From: Rhipidocladum racemiflorum
Taxonomy: Eukaryota; Streptophyta; Magnoliopsida; Poales; Poaceae
Assembly: GCA_036346355.1 (NCBI GenBank)
Contig: CM070583.1
Location: forward strand, 6,696,001-6,760,000
Direction of reading: 5' to 3'
Length of the DNA: 64,000 bases
This document shows positions 1-11,667 of the stretch, one piece after another. How positions within the stretch are numbered: position 1 is the stretch's first letter; the number at the start of each line of letters is the position of its first letter. Below the pieces are notes generated by a model. It saw nothing but the letters and a program-made list of their open reading frames with translations, was not told the DNA's origin and did not search any database. The translations under genes and the position numbers were made by a program.

Positions 1-635
1 TAGATCCCATCTAATCTACCCAATTACAGCACCACCAATTGATCTAAAAACATGATATTAAACCTTAGAACAGTACCTAGACCAACCCCAAGGATTCCCG
101 TGGCCATACCTTTGCCCGACGAACGAAGAACCAACGGATCTCCTCCCGGTTCGCGCGATCTCCTTCCTCGCTCCAAATCCACCGGATCTCCTCGTCGCGG
201 AGCGCTCCAATGGACGGATCTGCAGGGTGGTGAGGTGGAGAACTCCCCTAGGGGCAACAAGGGAGGTGGAGAGGTGGTGGAGGGGGTGGTGGCGCAATGG
301 GGAGAGGAGATGGGGCGGCTAGGAGGGAGATGAGAGGGGTGGCGGCTATGGTTTGCAAAAGGGGAGAGGTGGGGGGGCGCACAAGGGCTGTGGGGGGGCG
401 CAAGGCAGGTCATGCTGCCCTCCTCCCCCTCATGGGCCGGGAAACCCCCACCTTTGGCCCAAGTGGGTTCCCCCCTAAGGCCCAATTCGCCCCTGAAAGG
501 CCTGAACTCCCGAAATCGGCCCGGAAATGCGATTAAACACATACCGTAAAGTTTAAATCTCCAAATTCACATTTTGTAATGTCGCAATCTCTAATTTCAC
601 ATTTTATAAAGTCTCGACATTCCGTAGTGTCAGAC
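1..635. repeat. Terminal part of an LTR (family of the solo LTR at 53847-56297)
   Basis: This stretch aligns by eye with about 55640-56297. Shared landmarks are the run 'cagtacctagacc', a CG-rich segment with 'ggatctcctcgtc', the run 'cgaaatcggcccgg', and the closing 'cattccgt.gtgtca'. The LTR seems to end near 635 (TGTCAGA here, TGTCACA in the solo LTR). The window starts inside it, so its other end and any target duplication are unseen. The GC-rich open frames here are leader-like sequence and I do not call them genes. Confidence 0.7.
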
Positions 636-3600
636 CAGCACTTGTGGATGTATGGTTATCTTGGCATGAAAACAACACAATAGTTTGGTCCTTGATGTGA
701 CATGGTTGATAATCTCCCCTATCTACATGCATTATTAATTGCACTCCGGCTAATGCCAATAATCACCCATGTCGAAAATGTAGTTTTATTTTCAGAGGTG
801 ATAAAATATCAACACCATAATATTCCATCAGGTTCAAGATTAAAGTTCATCATGTCCAATATTTTAATCCAATATGTCAAATATTTAAGTTCATTACAAT
901 CAGTAAACCATCTGTTCGTATCCCAATCTAAAGCAGGGCTAAGCATATGCATGTAATAATCGAATATACCCATTTTATGTGTCCATCAACAATCTAGGGT
1001 TTCATCTATCATTACTAATTAAGGAAAACCATCAATGAAGGTTATAATTACTATTTTCCCACAATACAACAGTGTATACAAAATATAGCGTATGCATGCA
1101 AGTTTTAATTAGATTCTTCTTTTTAAAGGAAAAATGGGATCTACATGAGTGCTTACCTTGCTATTTACTGTTATTCGATGAAGTCGAAGTTGTAGCTCAG
1201 TGTCGATGATGACGGCGTTGGAAACGTCGATGTCTATATGTCGTTTGTCGAGAAACCAAACAAATAGCAAATAACACTTTTCAATAAGGGCAAAAGGAAA
1301 TCAGATGAAAAATCAAATAACAATCATTACACAAAACAAGCATAATTGTAGTTAGGGTTTCATGATCGTATATGCGTGCATGTTACTTTTACATTATAGT
1401 CTTTTATTAGTGATTAACGGTTTGAGGGGCGCATTCACACGACACCTATTCCTCACGATTCATTCTATTTTATTTTACGAATTCAAGATGCTAAGATTGT
1501 AAATTTAAATATGTTAAATTTCGAATTCAAGAAGCAAATATTGTTTGGATTAATAGAAGTATACATTGGTTACAAGTTTCTTAAACTTTACTATTCATAA
1601 TATACCTTTCTTGCAACTTTATTACTAATGGGTTTTGCTCTATTAGGATTTAGATTCCAAGCAAGATAATATGAGAATATTTTTCTAGATTACCGCAGAT
1701 CATATCCTAAAGACCATTTCTAGGCTATTCTTCACAAAATTTGTATTTAGACGAGATGTTTTACGGGCTACCGAACAGGCTTAAATGATCACAATAGACT
1801 ATGAATGAATAGTTCTTTATCTTTGATTGATTTCGCACAGAATCAGTTTTACGCGGGTTAGATTTATTAATTTAGGCTACAAGCCTTATTTTCACGATAT
1901 TTGAGAAGGTTCTGGTGATACAAACTTCATAGTCATTGATTTCTCAAAGTTCGTTCATTCATATTACGCACTTAAGTAATGTTAACGCTTAAGCCTATTA
2001 AGATAACAAGATTTATATGCATTACATGATGAAATGAGATTATCTTTTCATAATAGGGTAGTCTATGTTTTGGAGAGCACTACTAAACTAATTCTATAGA
2101 TTTTAGGATTTGGACGAGGCATCATATTCATTGTTGAAAAAGCTTATGTGGCATTATAAAGTTTACATTACACGAAATCGGCGGGAAAGTGAAGCGAATG
2201 TTTAACACTTAAGGGTTTTGAAATGCTAGATTTAGATGGAAATAAAGATATCAATAAGATGTTTTTCTAGAATATGGTAGCATGAACTTTGTAGTGTGTT
2301 TCTAAACTAATTTTATAGGTTTTAGCTTATAGATGACTTTTTTTTAATTGTTGAAATAGTCTAAATGATCACAAAGGTAACGCTAATCGGATCAAGTTTC
2401 ATTCTAAATTTGCAACTATGCTATACATGTTCTTTTACTCATTTTTCTAGCATTAGCTGGGGATGTATTTAAGAATGTTCTAGAGTTGATTCCACAATAT
2501 TTGGCTTTTATCCGAGATGTTTTCTATATAAGTGATCACCAAGGCCAAACATAGACTTAGTTCAAATTTGCATAAACATAAGATATTTTTACATAACTAA
2601 CAAGGGTATTGTTTTTCAAGGTTACAGGATTTGGTTTCACCAAATTTGAAGTTAATTTTCGCAAGATATAACTATTCGAAATACTATTTTAGTTTGCAAC
2701 TAGGTACAAGGATTTTTATGGAACATGCATACAGGTATATCTAAGACAAGGGATGAATCAAACTTTATTTAGTTTAAAGCTTTGGTGATTAATTCGTAAA
2801 GGTTTAACTGATCAAAGCCATTTAAAGTTACTCCCATTGTTCCATAAGTTGGAAAATTATTTCAAACCATTCTCACGAAAGCTACGGACTACTTAGTTAT
2901 TGCATTAATTTGAATTTGGACTCTCTGTAAGAGAGCTTTTACATGCACACATGACTAGTTAGGACATGAACTATTTGAGTTTTGATTAATTACTACCTAG
3001 CCTAGGTTTTGGTAATTTAATTCCATGGGGTACTTAAATCGAGTCTGCCAAGTTAGTTTACTGACTACAAGTGCTAATAAAATTGGCGATTAAATTAAAT
3101 TGGTTCATAAGACTTGTGAACTTACTCATTTTGTTTGAACCATTAACTAGCCATAATTTGTTTTAGTTCAACCTATCAAAGAACAAAAAGGAGCTTGTGC
3201 TGCTACATGTAATTATTTTGTTACCTTTGGTTGGTACTGTGGAGTTGGGGCCACTAATCAGTGCGCAAGTGCGAGCAGTTGACAGCCGGGTCCCGGTCGT
3301 CAGCGACTTAGATCAGAGCCGCCACAAAGCAAGCTCGCCGGCGACAAAATGAGGCCGGAAACAGGGAATGGATAGCTCGATGGTCACCAGTGGCTTGGTG
3401 TGATTCTAATGGTGAGCTTAGAGTAGATTAGTAATGGCTGGAAAACGGTTCTCGGCGGTGGGGAGCCGTAAGCCTAACGGCGACGAGTCGTGGGAAGAAT
3501 TAAAGGGTGTGTAATCTCAGTGAGACTTAGTGCAAGCATTAGTAGGTACAAGGGATCAATTTCCATTACCTTAGTGCGGTTGTAGTTGGCCGAATTGGTC

Positions 3601-3863
3601 TAGCGTCTTTTCGCCGGAGTTAAAGGAGATTGGAGTGGAGTGTAGATGTTCTTGGCGGCCGGTTAAGGATATTTAGAATGCTAGTTCTAGCTTAAATTTG
3701 GACTGAAATTTATTAGGAAGGCACAATTGAACTCCTTTCCTTGCGGCGTTGCTTAGTGGCTAAAGCGATTTGGGGATGGGATTAAGTTCGGCTTGGGCCA
3801 GTGGCGTTCCTGAGAAGGGTGTGGAGTTCACAATGGGAGCTTGGATGATTTATATAGGTGGCA
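636..3863 (-). repeat. Degenerate LTR-like repeat, mostly AT-rich
   Basis: No gene is visible. The segment 690-1360 is clearly related, inverted, to 24480-25120. Shared parts include 'gatttttcatc.gattt', 'cttgtttt.tgtaatgat' and 'aatagcaagg.aa.cactc'. The 3240-3760 part is richer in GC and resembles the promoter/leader part of a grass gypsy LTR. I infer a very old solo LTR or LTR fragment in minus orientation; the middle (1400-3200) is too diverged to align by eye. Confidence 0.45.
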
Positions 3864-3866
3864 TTA

Positions 3867-4419
3867 GAGCATCTCCAGCAGAGCCCCTAAACCAGCCCCT
3901 AAACCTTAAAATAGGGAGTGTAGTAAAAAAAACAGATACAGCAGAGCCCCAACTCAAGCCCCTAAAATTAGGGGGCCCCTAAATTTGCCTCCTCAGCCCT
4001 AATTCCCATGGGGCCCCTACTCAAGCCCCTAAAATTAGGAGGCCTCTAAATTTGCCTCCTCAGCCCTAATTTCCAGGGACACGAGTACAACCCCTATTAT
4101 TGAAGATAGGAAAATACATGAGAGGCTTCGGAAATTTTATCATGTTTTGAAAATTTTAAATTTAAATTTTAAATATCACGTTTTTAAATTGTAAATGTTA
4201 ATATGCTTATGTTTTATGTATTACAAATATTTTTGATTGAATTTTAGTGGTGTCAAATGAAGATTATACATAGCGGATATGTCAAAATAGGAGAAAAAGT
4301 AAAATAGGGCTGAGATTTAGGGGTTATTCTTTGAACTTGTGCTCAAAACAGTCTCAAAAATAGAAGTCCCTAAATCCAAAATAGGGACTCTGTTTTAGAG
4401 GCCCTTGCTGGAGATGCTC
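3867..4419. mobile_element. PIF/Harbinger-type MITE, 553 bp
   Basis: Inverted ends GAGCATCTCCAGCA (left) and TGCTGGAGATGCTC (right) are flanked by TTA and TAA, a PIF-type TWA target. Near the left end lies a tandem repeat of about 65 bp (two copies between 3950 and 4080) built on 'gcccctaaaattag' and 'cctcctcagccctaatt'. There is no coding capacity. The ends are nearly those of the complete element at 4802-10242, so that element or a relative is a plausible source of transposase. It sits inside the older LTR-like repeat. Confidence 0.8.
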
Positions 4420-4422
4420 TAA

Positions 4423-4798
4423 GGCGGTTGTGCACAGGGTGTAAACAAGAAGAGCAAAGACGCCGGCTGGCTGGCTCTAGCGTTTTTTGGAGAGCGAAGG
4501 AAACAGAAAAGAAGATTTGAGAAGGGGAGATGAGGATGGATGAGGAGGCTGCCATGTGGGGCATGTACTGCTGCAGCAGGCTTGTCTCCTTGGTCGCAAG
4601 AAGGAAGAGGACAAGGGCACAGCTTGATCGGCCGGGAAAGGGAGCATGGCAAAGAGAAGGGATTAGGGGAATGACTTGTGGACCAACATGATAAAAGATG
4701 GTCCCACCAGGGAGTACGAATCCCAGCTGGTCAGTAGGTCATTAAATTTGGCTGGGCCCACCAGCAAGTTGCTGGGAAGAAATTTTCGTTTTCCACTC
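4423..4798. other. Continuation of the LTR-like repeat between MITE and PIF element
   Basis: This is purine-rich, leader-like sequence with no convincing reading frame on either strand. It belongs to the same degenerate repeat as 636-3863, interrupted by the MITE. The target TAA of the PIF element is at 4799-4801. Confidence 0.4.
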
Positions 4799-4899
4799 TA
4801 AGAGCATCTCCAACAGTGCCCTAAATCCATCCCAAAAATCTGATTTAGGGTTTGATTGAATAAAAACAAACTCCAACAGTCCCTCATTCTTCCTCCCCA

Positions 4900-5330
4900 A
4901 ATTTCCGCACGCCCTAAACACGAACTCGGAGGCCTCTTTTTTTCGCGTCGTGACCGCACTCCCAATCGAGATTTCTCACCCCTCCCTCGGCCAAATAGCT
5001 TGCGCGGGCTTTCTTCGCGCCGTTCCTGATCTTCCCCGCCGCTAGTCCCTTCTCCCCTTCTCCCCGCCGCTGTCGAGGAGCTCCAGCACGCGATTTGATC
5101 TCTGCCGCCTCCGCAAGAAGTGCCGCCGCCCGCCGAGCCGTGTAGAGGCGCGCCGCCAGCCACAAGCCCGAGGTCGGCGCCTCCACCCTGCCATCATGCG
5201 CCCCGCTGGCCGTTGCCCAGGCGCGCTGCCAAGAAGTCGGCGCCTCCACCTCGCCGCCTCCACGCCGCCAAGCCGTCGTGCTGCATCCTCGAACAACCGC
5301 TCTGGCTCGCCTTTTTAGGTAACACTAGTA
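4900..5330 (+). promoter_or_regulatory. GC-rich leader of the PIF accessory gene
   Basis: A sharply GC-rich block just inside the left end is followed by a splice-donor-like site near 5316 ('ttttag|gtaacac'). The first recognisable coding exon begins at 6551 after 'ttggctag'. I infer an untranslated first exon and a long leader intron of about 1.2 kb. The long open frames here on both strands are composition artefacts. Confidence 0.4.
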
Positions 5331-5589
5331 TTTTTTTGATCAAAGGTTTGAGTTGGATCTGTGATTGAAGAGATGAAATATTTGCTAAATTGCTGACATG
5401 GATAGCATAAGATTCTTGAAATTATTCAGTAACCAAACTAGATGCTCTGAACTGTTGGATGCTTGTAGTGCACTTGTTAATTTGTTATCGATGGATGATA
5501 TAGGTGAGATTATTCAGTAACCAAACTAATTGCTGACCACTGGATGATATAGGTGGCTCCTCAAGATGTTAATTTGTTATGGTTGTGTA

Positions 5590-6430
5590 GTGGGAGAGCA
5601 TAATGTGTGTTTTGCCTTAGTGTAATACATTCAAAGATAAAAGTTCACAAATCCATTTATATTTTTGTTAAGATTGGCGTGGGCTTCACAAATCCATTTA
5701 TATTTCTGTTCTTTAGGCCTTGATGTTGCAATCAGAAAACTTTAACAAGCAAAAGCATACAATGTAAACAAAATAAGAAATAGACAGAGCAAACAAACTA
5801 GACCTGCTTCCTTGCTCTTGATCGAGCAGCTCATTCCCTATTTTTTTCATCCTCTTCTGCCCCCTTTCCACCAGTTTATTGGTCATCTCCCCTGAGGCAC
5901 CACGCTTGCGCCAAGGTGTCTGAGGGTCAGAATGTAGGAACCTGCCATGCTTGCAGCGACAGCCAATGGCTGAGGGGCCAACTGACTTGCAATGTAGGAA
6001 CCTGCCATGCTTGGATACTGGGGCTCCAAAGCCTGCTGCTGGTACTGCTGTAGGAACTGCGACTCGGGGTTCAAATTGCTCTGTCTTATTTTGTTTACAT
6101 TGTATGCTCTTGCTTGGTAAAGTGTTCTGATTGCAACATCAAGGCCTAATGAACTTTTATCTTTGTATGTATTATTTTGGTATTTCTTTTACAAAGTGTA
6201 TTACATCAAGCTCTATTAAAATTGCATTACACAATGCTGTGATGAGTTAGGAACATACTTCTACAGAGTGCACATAGAATCGGATGGAGAAGACATTCAA
6301 TATAGTCAGCATGGAGAAAACATTCAATATAGTCATTGATATATCTATAAGATAAGAATATTCTAAAAGTCAGACGCCAATCCTCTAAAACTCTACCGTT
6401 GATTTGTGAAGCCCACGCCAATCACAGGAC
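5590..6430. repeat. Fold-back (inverted repeat) inside the PIF leader intron
   Basis: The two arms are inverted copies. 'ggcgtgggcttcacaaatc' near 5676 matches 'gatttgtgaagcccacgcc' near 6401. 'aggccttgatgttgcaatcag' near 5718 and 'acaatgtaaacaaaataag' near 5760 have complements near 6130 and 6090. The loop contains a 60-bp direct repeat ('tgtaggaacctgccatgctt' at about 5934 and 5994). It looks like a nested MITE or local inverted duplication. Confidence 0.6.
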
Positions 6431-6563
6431 ATTCTCAAATCCTGATTTTTTGTCGAAAGACTTCAACTGTTGGTGTATCCATCTTTAAGCTCTATTAACT
6501 GGCTTGAGTGTTGCTACTAATTCACTGTTGATATGTTTTTGTATTGGCTAGGTGCTATTGACA

Positions 6564-7672
6564 ATGGAAGGAGGATACTATAGTAACTTGATGAGTGAGG
6601 ACAACAATAACTTTTCTTTGGATGACTTAAGTAGCCCGCCTGCGCAGCAGCCATCGCCCGTTGTTCCTTCATCAAGACCAAGCCAGAAAAGGTCGAAAAA
6701 TTTCAGTGAACAGGAGGATGCATTGGTTGTGTCAGCATGGCTGAACATTAGTATGGATCCAGTGAACGGCACTAATCAGACTCGTGGTACTTTTTGGAAG
6801 AGAGTTTTTGATTACTACAACACCAACAAGGATTTTGCATCAGATCGGAGCCAGAGTTCAATATCGCATCGATGGGCATCTATTCAGGAGAACGTGAACA
6901 AGTTCTGTGGATGTCTAACAAGGATTGAGGATAGAAGGCAAAGTGGGATTACTTTTCAAGACAAGGTAATTCTTATGAATTTTGGTTCTTAGACACGTCA
7001 TTTTGATGCATGGAAACTTGTAGTAGCTAAGTTTACCTTCATTGATATGTGCAGCTTGTTCAAGCCTTAGCTTTGTTTAAAGCTGAAGACAAGGACCATA
7101 AATCATTCCAATACATGCATTGCTGGAATAGTTTGCGGAATCAACCAAAGTGGCATGAGAAGCGCCAGCAGATGGAGGATATTAAAAAATCCGCCAATAA
7201 AAAACCAAAGGCAAACACAGATTCTAGTCCAGGAGGGTGCACCGCCATTATTGTTGATAGTAGTACTGATCCTAACATTGAGAATACATGTCCCGAGACT
7301 GATGCCCACAAGAGACCAATTGGTAAGAAGAAAGCGAAAGAAGCATTACGGCGAGGTGGAGGTGATTCTTACAGGGAGGCTTCTGACCATTTTTGGGCAA
7401 AAAAAAAGGAGTTTGATGCAGAAAAAGAAAAGAAGAAAGAGGAAAGATTTAATCAGTCGTACGAACTAGAGAAAGAGAGACTTCAGGTAGATCAAATAAG
7501 GGCTTCAAATGAGGCAAAAAATATAGAGATAAAGAAAAATGAATTACAGTTGAAGAGAATGTTAGAGGAAGAGAGGATTATGACAATGGACATTACTTCA
7601 ATGCCTGACCATCTGCAACAGTTCTACAAGAACCTACAAAATGAAATCATTGCTCGTCGTGTTTCTAGTTAG
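6564..7672 (+). CDS. PIF/Harbinger accessory protein (Myb/SANT-like, NAM-associated C-terminal type)
   Basis: This is the DNA-binding partner of the transposase; in the PIF/Pong group both proteins are needed for transposition. The coding sequence reads join(6564..6965, 7055..7672), 339 residues. The donor is 'gacaag|gtaatt' and the acceptor 'gtgcag|cttgtt'; joining them keeps the frame. After a Ser/Pro/Gln-rich N-terminus comes the trihelix/SANT-like part (about residues 40-130). It shows the motif FSEQEDALVVSAW, then W in 'GTFWKRV' and 'SISHRWASIQENVNKFCG'. The C-terminal half has a basic stretch and a long charged coiled coil (about 235-310), as in the NAM-associated domain. ATG at 6564 is chosen because it is the first in-frame Met after the acceptor at 6551. 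No stop or frameshift is visible. Confidence 0.85.
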
Positions 7673-8339
7673 CTTCGAGAGAGAGGTAATTTTTTTTACT
7701 AAACCTGTCATAGGATAAGATGCTGTTTCTTCATTTTGACAATAGCATAAGATGCTTTTGGAAGCCCCTTCTAAATTTGGCTATATTGTAGGATATCTTA
7801 CTGGCTCTTCACGTATGGTGGCTATTCTGGAGATTTGTCACCCGAGTTGACATTTGAGCTATTGAAAAATGATGATAAAGCCGTTCTTATTGATGTTCGG
7901 CCTGAGGCAAGATGCTGTAAATCTCACTGGCCTTTTCTTTCTTCCATGTCCTTTTTCATCTGAGCCATCTTTTGAGTCCAGTGCACGATTCATTTTGCAA
8001 ATTGTCGAACATGAGGTTATCAGATTGTTTGCTATAGTAACTAGATCAAACATGAGGTTATCAGATTGTTTGCTAGGTTATAGGACAACTTCTTTTGCAC
8101 ATTTTTTGACAGCAAGGGCACTGCTATACATTTATGCACTAGTGCCCAACTGCTAAACTAGTTCCTGACCACTGCACGACTGCACCTTCAGCCATGGTCC
8201 AGCAAGAGAAAAGGATCCAAATAATCCATTCGTCCAGTATAGGAAATGCATAGCGTGGCCATGGTCCAGATGTACCTTTTTAGAATATCAACTTTCATAA
8301 AAATTTATACAAGCTAGATCATGCTCTAAAAAATAAAAG
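7673..8339. other. Spacer between the two convergent PIF genes
   Basis: AT-rich DNA with no gene. It holds a short tandem duplication of about 42 bp ('catgaggttatcagattgtt' at about 8010 and 8051). Both PIF genes end into this spacer, so it should carry their 3' ends. Confidence 0.5.
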
Positions 8340-9696
8340 TTAATATTGATCTGCATGATGTTGCCATAGGTGCTCCACTAGGTCTTGTTGCAGCTGATGG
8401 TGAGTTTCGTTGTCCCTAATTTTTTTGTGTGTCTTAATAAATTCGTCTAGATCAGGATGCTGCTCATGGGAAGGTGCAACATTATCTCCACAATAGTTAA
8501 AACGTTCATCAGGGTCCACTTCTCCCTCATCTTCTATAATCATGTTATGCATAATAACACAAGCTTTCATGATGTCACCTAGTGTCTCTTCATCCCAAAA
8601 TCGAGCTGGACCACGAACAATGGCAAAACGGGATTGTAGAACTCCAAAAGCACGTTCAACATCCTTCCTTACCGCTTCCTGTGCTTTGGCAAAATATTTC
8701 CTCTTATTGCCGTGTGGTTCTGGTATAGTCTTCACAAATGTTGCCCACGATGGGTATATACCATCGGCAAGGTAGTACCCCATCCTATAATCGTGACCAT
8801 TTATGTTGTAATGCACTTGTGGAGCCTGGCCTTCCGCTAGCTTCGCAAATAGTGGAGACCGATGAAGCACATTGATATCATTGTGAGATCCAGGTAAACC
8901 AAAAAAAGCGTGCCAAATCCAAAGATCCTTGGAAGCAACTGCCTCTAAAATTATAGTAGGCTCGTGCACATGGCCCGAGTACATACCTTGCCATGCTGAA
9001 GGGCAGTTCTTCCACCTCCAATGCATGCAATCTATTGAACCTAGCATACCAGGAAAACCTCTTTCCTTTCCAATTGCAAGTAATCGAGCTGTATCAGTCT
9101 CATTAGGGGATCTCAAATACTCATCTTCAAAAAGTTCAACCACAGCCTTGACGAACCTTCTCAGACTCTGTATGACAGTACTTTCTCCAATACGAACATA
9201 CTCATCCGTAGCATCTGCTGGTACTCCATAAGTTAGCATACGGAATACTGCAGTGACCTTTTGGAAACAACTTAATCCAGGTGTATTGGCTGCATTTCTC
9301 TTTTGCACGAAGTAATCATCATGATCTTCTACTGCATGCATTATGCGTAAAAATAGATCACGGCTCATTCTATACCTGCGCAACCAAGAACAATAAGAGA
9401 CCAATCTTATAATGTATAATATAAACTAAAGGAACCAAACGAATATATAGTAACCTTCGCCTGAAATCGGTTGGGCCGTATGTAGGAACATCCACTAAGT
9501 AATCTTGATACATTCTTAAGTGTCCTCCTTCTCTGTCCCGATACTTGACTTGATGTCCGGGGACAGAACCACCATGTTTTCGTGCAGGCTGTGAATAACG
9601 CTGATAGATTTGAGCAGCGGCAAAAATAAATTCGTCATCATCATCCGACGACGATTCGTCCAAAAGCCTTTGGAAGAGGGATGGACGATGACTCAT
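8340..9696 (-). CDS. PIF/Harbinger DDE transposase (HARBI1/ALP1-like nuclease)
   Basis: This enzyme would cut and join the element ends in the nucleus. The gene reads complement(join(8340..9375, 9455..9696)), 425 residues. The 79-bp intron uses GT at 9454-9453 and AG at 9377-9376, and the joined frame reads FRRR-YRMSRDLF. An acidic N-terminus (SSSDDDDEF) is followed by the helical region 'DLFLRIMHAVE', as in plant PIF proteins. The catalytic triad is visible: D in 'GMLGSIDCMHWRWKNCP', D in 'YLADGIYPSWATFV' and E in 'RKDVERAFGVLQSRFAI'. The length is normal for the family. The start at 9696 is the Met of MSHRPSLFQ; upstream in-frame Mets are possible but less like the family. No inactivating change is visible. 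Confidence 0.92.
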
Positions 9697-10242
9697 GCTG
9701 CAGTATGCCACCTGATCGTTTGTGCGGATGAAGATGATAGCCACAGGGAGATGAATATTTGCTACTTTTGAATATGAAGATGATAGCCACAGGGATGGAC
9801 GATGATACCTTCGAATTGGTCCGGTCCTCACGAAACGTACTACAATTTGAATACTGGCTGTCTGCCGTGCTGCCGTCCGGTCAAGAACGATAAGTATATA
9901 TACGTGCCGTCCGTACGTATCGTTATATGGTCCGGTCAAGTTCGAATCCATTACGTACTAGCTGCCGTTCACGTATACTAGTTCGAATCCATCACGTTCT
10001 AGTTTGTCTTGCCTTGCTTCAATCCATCACGTTCTAGGTTGTGTCCTGATTTGCTTCCACTCGGACTCCAGTAAAATACAAGCAGCGCACGGACAGGCAT
10101 TGGGACTCAAATTCAAATTAGTTTTAGGGAAAAAAAAAGGAACTGTTGGAGTATGGTCTTTTTTTTAAGCCAAAAAACTTTTGGGAAGCTCCCAATCTAG
10201 GATTATTGGGAGTTAAATTATTAGGAACTGTTGGAGATGCTC
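9697..10242. other. Right subterminal region of the PIF element (transposase promoter side)
   Basis: This lies upstream of the transposase gene and ends at the right inverted repeat (10227-10242). It contains short direct repeats ('gaagatgatagccacaggga' at about 9730 and 9776, and 'atccatcacgttctag' twice near 9986-10036). No gene is seen. Confidence 0.5.
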
Positions 10243-10245
10243 TAA

Positions 10246-11667
10246 GTGTATGAGGCCCCAAACCAGTCCCTAAACTTTAAAATAAAGAGTTTATAAATAA
10301 AAAAACAAATCCAACAGGACCCTAACTAAAACTCCTAAAATTAGAAGGCCCCTAAATTTACCTCCTCACCCTCAATTCCCACGGACGCGATCAGAGCCCT
10401 TATTCGGGCGATTTCCTCGCCAGCGCACCTTGGATCGGCCGCCTCGCGACGCCACCTTGCCGCCCCGCCTCCACGCCTCAATGACGGCCACCACGCCTCC
10501 TTGCGACGCCGGCGCCACCTCTCCTCAACGTCGGCCCCCGCCCCGGCCTCGCGACGCCGCCTTGGCGCCCCCAGGTGATTCCCCTCGATCGGTCGACTGC
10601 TCCCCTCAGACCCCTCCCAGGCTCCCAGCCGCCGCCTGCTCACGGCGCCCCCAGGAGAGATCTCCGATCTGGCGATCTCCCCTCCCAAGCTCCGCGCCGC
10701 CGCCCCCAGGTGAGATCTCCGATCTGGTGATCTTCGCGATTTCTCTTTAGCAGAGTTCCAGACTGACGAAGTCTGGCTGTGGCACCTAGTACAGGTCCTC
10801 GTCGACCGGTCGAACCATCCTATAGGTGCCCTTCGCCGGGTGCGCAACATCTCGCCGGAATCAGACGCCCTCGCACGCCCCGAGTGCAGCTTGCCCGTGC
10901 TGCCGACGCACCACGCCTTCTCCGGAGCTATCCCGCACTCCGGCCTCCTCACCTTCCTCGGCACTACCAGTACACCAAGAAGAGGGCGAGCGGGCCGAAG
11001 TGCCCAGTCACCGGCAAGAAGATCCAGGGGGTAAGCGATCGCATGTGATCCCATCTCGAAACTTTGGTGTGAATCAAGTTGCCTTACTGTAGTTTCATCG
11101 TCGGGTAAACCATTTCTAGAATCGGATGGGTCTACAATAATATTGAGAATCGAGTGGCCGAATTTTCATGGCTGAGCTCAGTGACCTTATAAATGCTATA
11201 CCAGTTTTGTTTTGTTAAGTGTCGCTTGCTGTTCCATGTATACACATTGGCTTTGTTCAACATAAATTCTGGTCATTCCCTAGTTATATTTCATCAGACA
11301 TGTCATTTATACAATGTGGACTTGGTAGTTTAAATGGGAAATTGGGAATGCAAAGTGATCACAAATCTGCTCGTGATTAACTAGTAAGCTAATTGAGCTA
11401 ATTGGGAATACAATGTCGATCATCAGCTATATGTCATCAGCATGTCATTTATACAATCTTCTCGTGATTAACTAGTAAGCTAATTGAGCTTGCTAGTTGG
11501 CGGATGTGTTGTTTTGATAGTTGTTTCCATATGTCACTTATGCAAGAATAGCTTCTATTTTTATGGACGAAATCTCCATTCTATGTTTGTGGAGCTCACA
11601 TGAAAATAAGATCAAGGAAAACTTTGTATATATCTGTGTTCTTGTAACAGGGCACTGTTAGGATTTT
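10246..11667. other. PIF-related sequence with captured gene pieces, then AT-rich DNA
   Basis: 10256-10385 resembles the left part of the MITE at 3867 (shared 'ccctaaactttaaaata', 'cctaaaattag', 'cctcctcaccctcaattccca'), so it looks like the left end of another PIF-type element whose terminal repeat is lost. It passes into GC-rich sequence (10390-11030) ending in an L34 exon fragment. 11090-11650 is AT-rich, with a local duplication around 'ctcgtgattaactagtaagc' (11370 and 11460), and has no gene. Confidence 0.45.
10966..11030 (+). pseudogene. Exon fragment of ribosomal protein L34 (eL34)
   Basis: The frame reads YQYTKKRASGPKCPVTGKK followed by IQG and then a splice donor (gtaagc at 11033). 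This is the highly conserved core of eukaryotic large-subunit protein eL34. The expected upstream residues and all downstream exons are missing: upstream sequence in this frame is unrelated Arg/Pro-rich, and downstream DNA is AT-rich. It is therefore a captured exon piece, not a gene. The position next to PIF-like sequence suggests transposon capture. Confidence 0.8.

Larger units (their letters stand above)
4802..10242. mobile_element. Complete PIF/Harbinger DNA transposon, 5.44 kb
   Basis: The ends are perfect 16-bp inverted repeats, GAGCATCTCCAACAGT at 4802-4817 and its complement at 10227-10242. They are flanked by identical TAA at 4799-4801 and 10243-10245, the target duplication expected for PIF/Harbinger. 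Two convergent genes lie inside: a Myb/SANT-like accessory protein (6564-7672, +) and a DDE transposase (8340-9696, -). PIF and Pong elements need both proteins to transpose. Both frames are open after removing one intron each, so the element could be autonomous; activity cannot be judged from one sequence. A GC-rich leader (about 4900-5330) precedes the accessory gene. Confidence 0.92.

Noticed and set aside
24..542. 172-residue frame on minus and overlapping frames on plus
   Set aside because: This is the GC-rich leader of an LTR. The homologous copy at 55721-56218 has a different, non-conserved translation.
10341..11054. 237-residue frame on minus
   Set aside because: It is antisense to the L34 exon fragment and GC-rich leader, and the translation shows no family.
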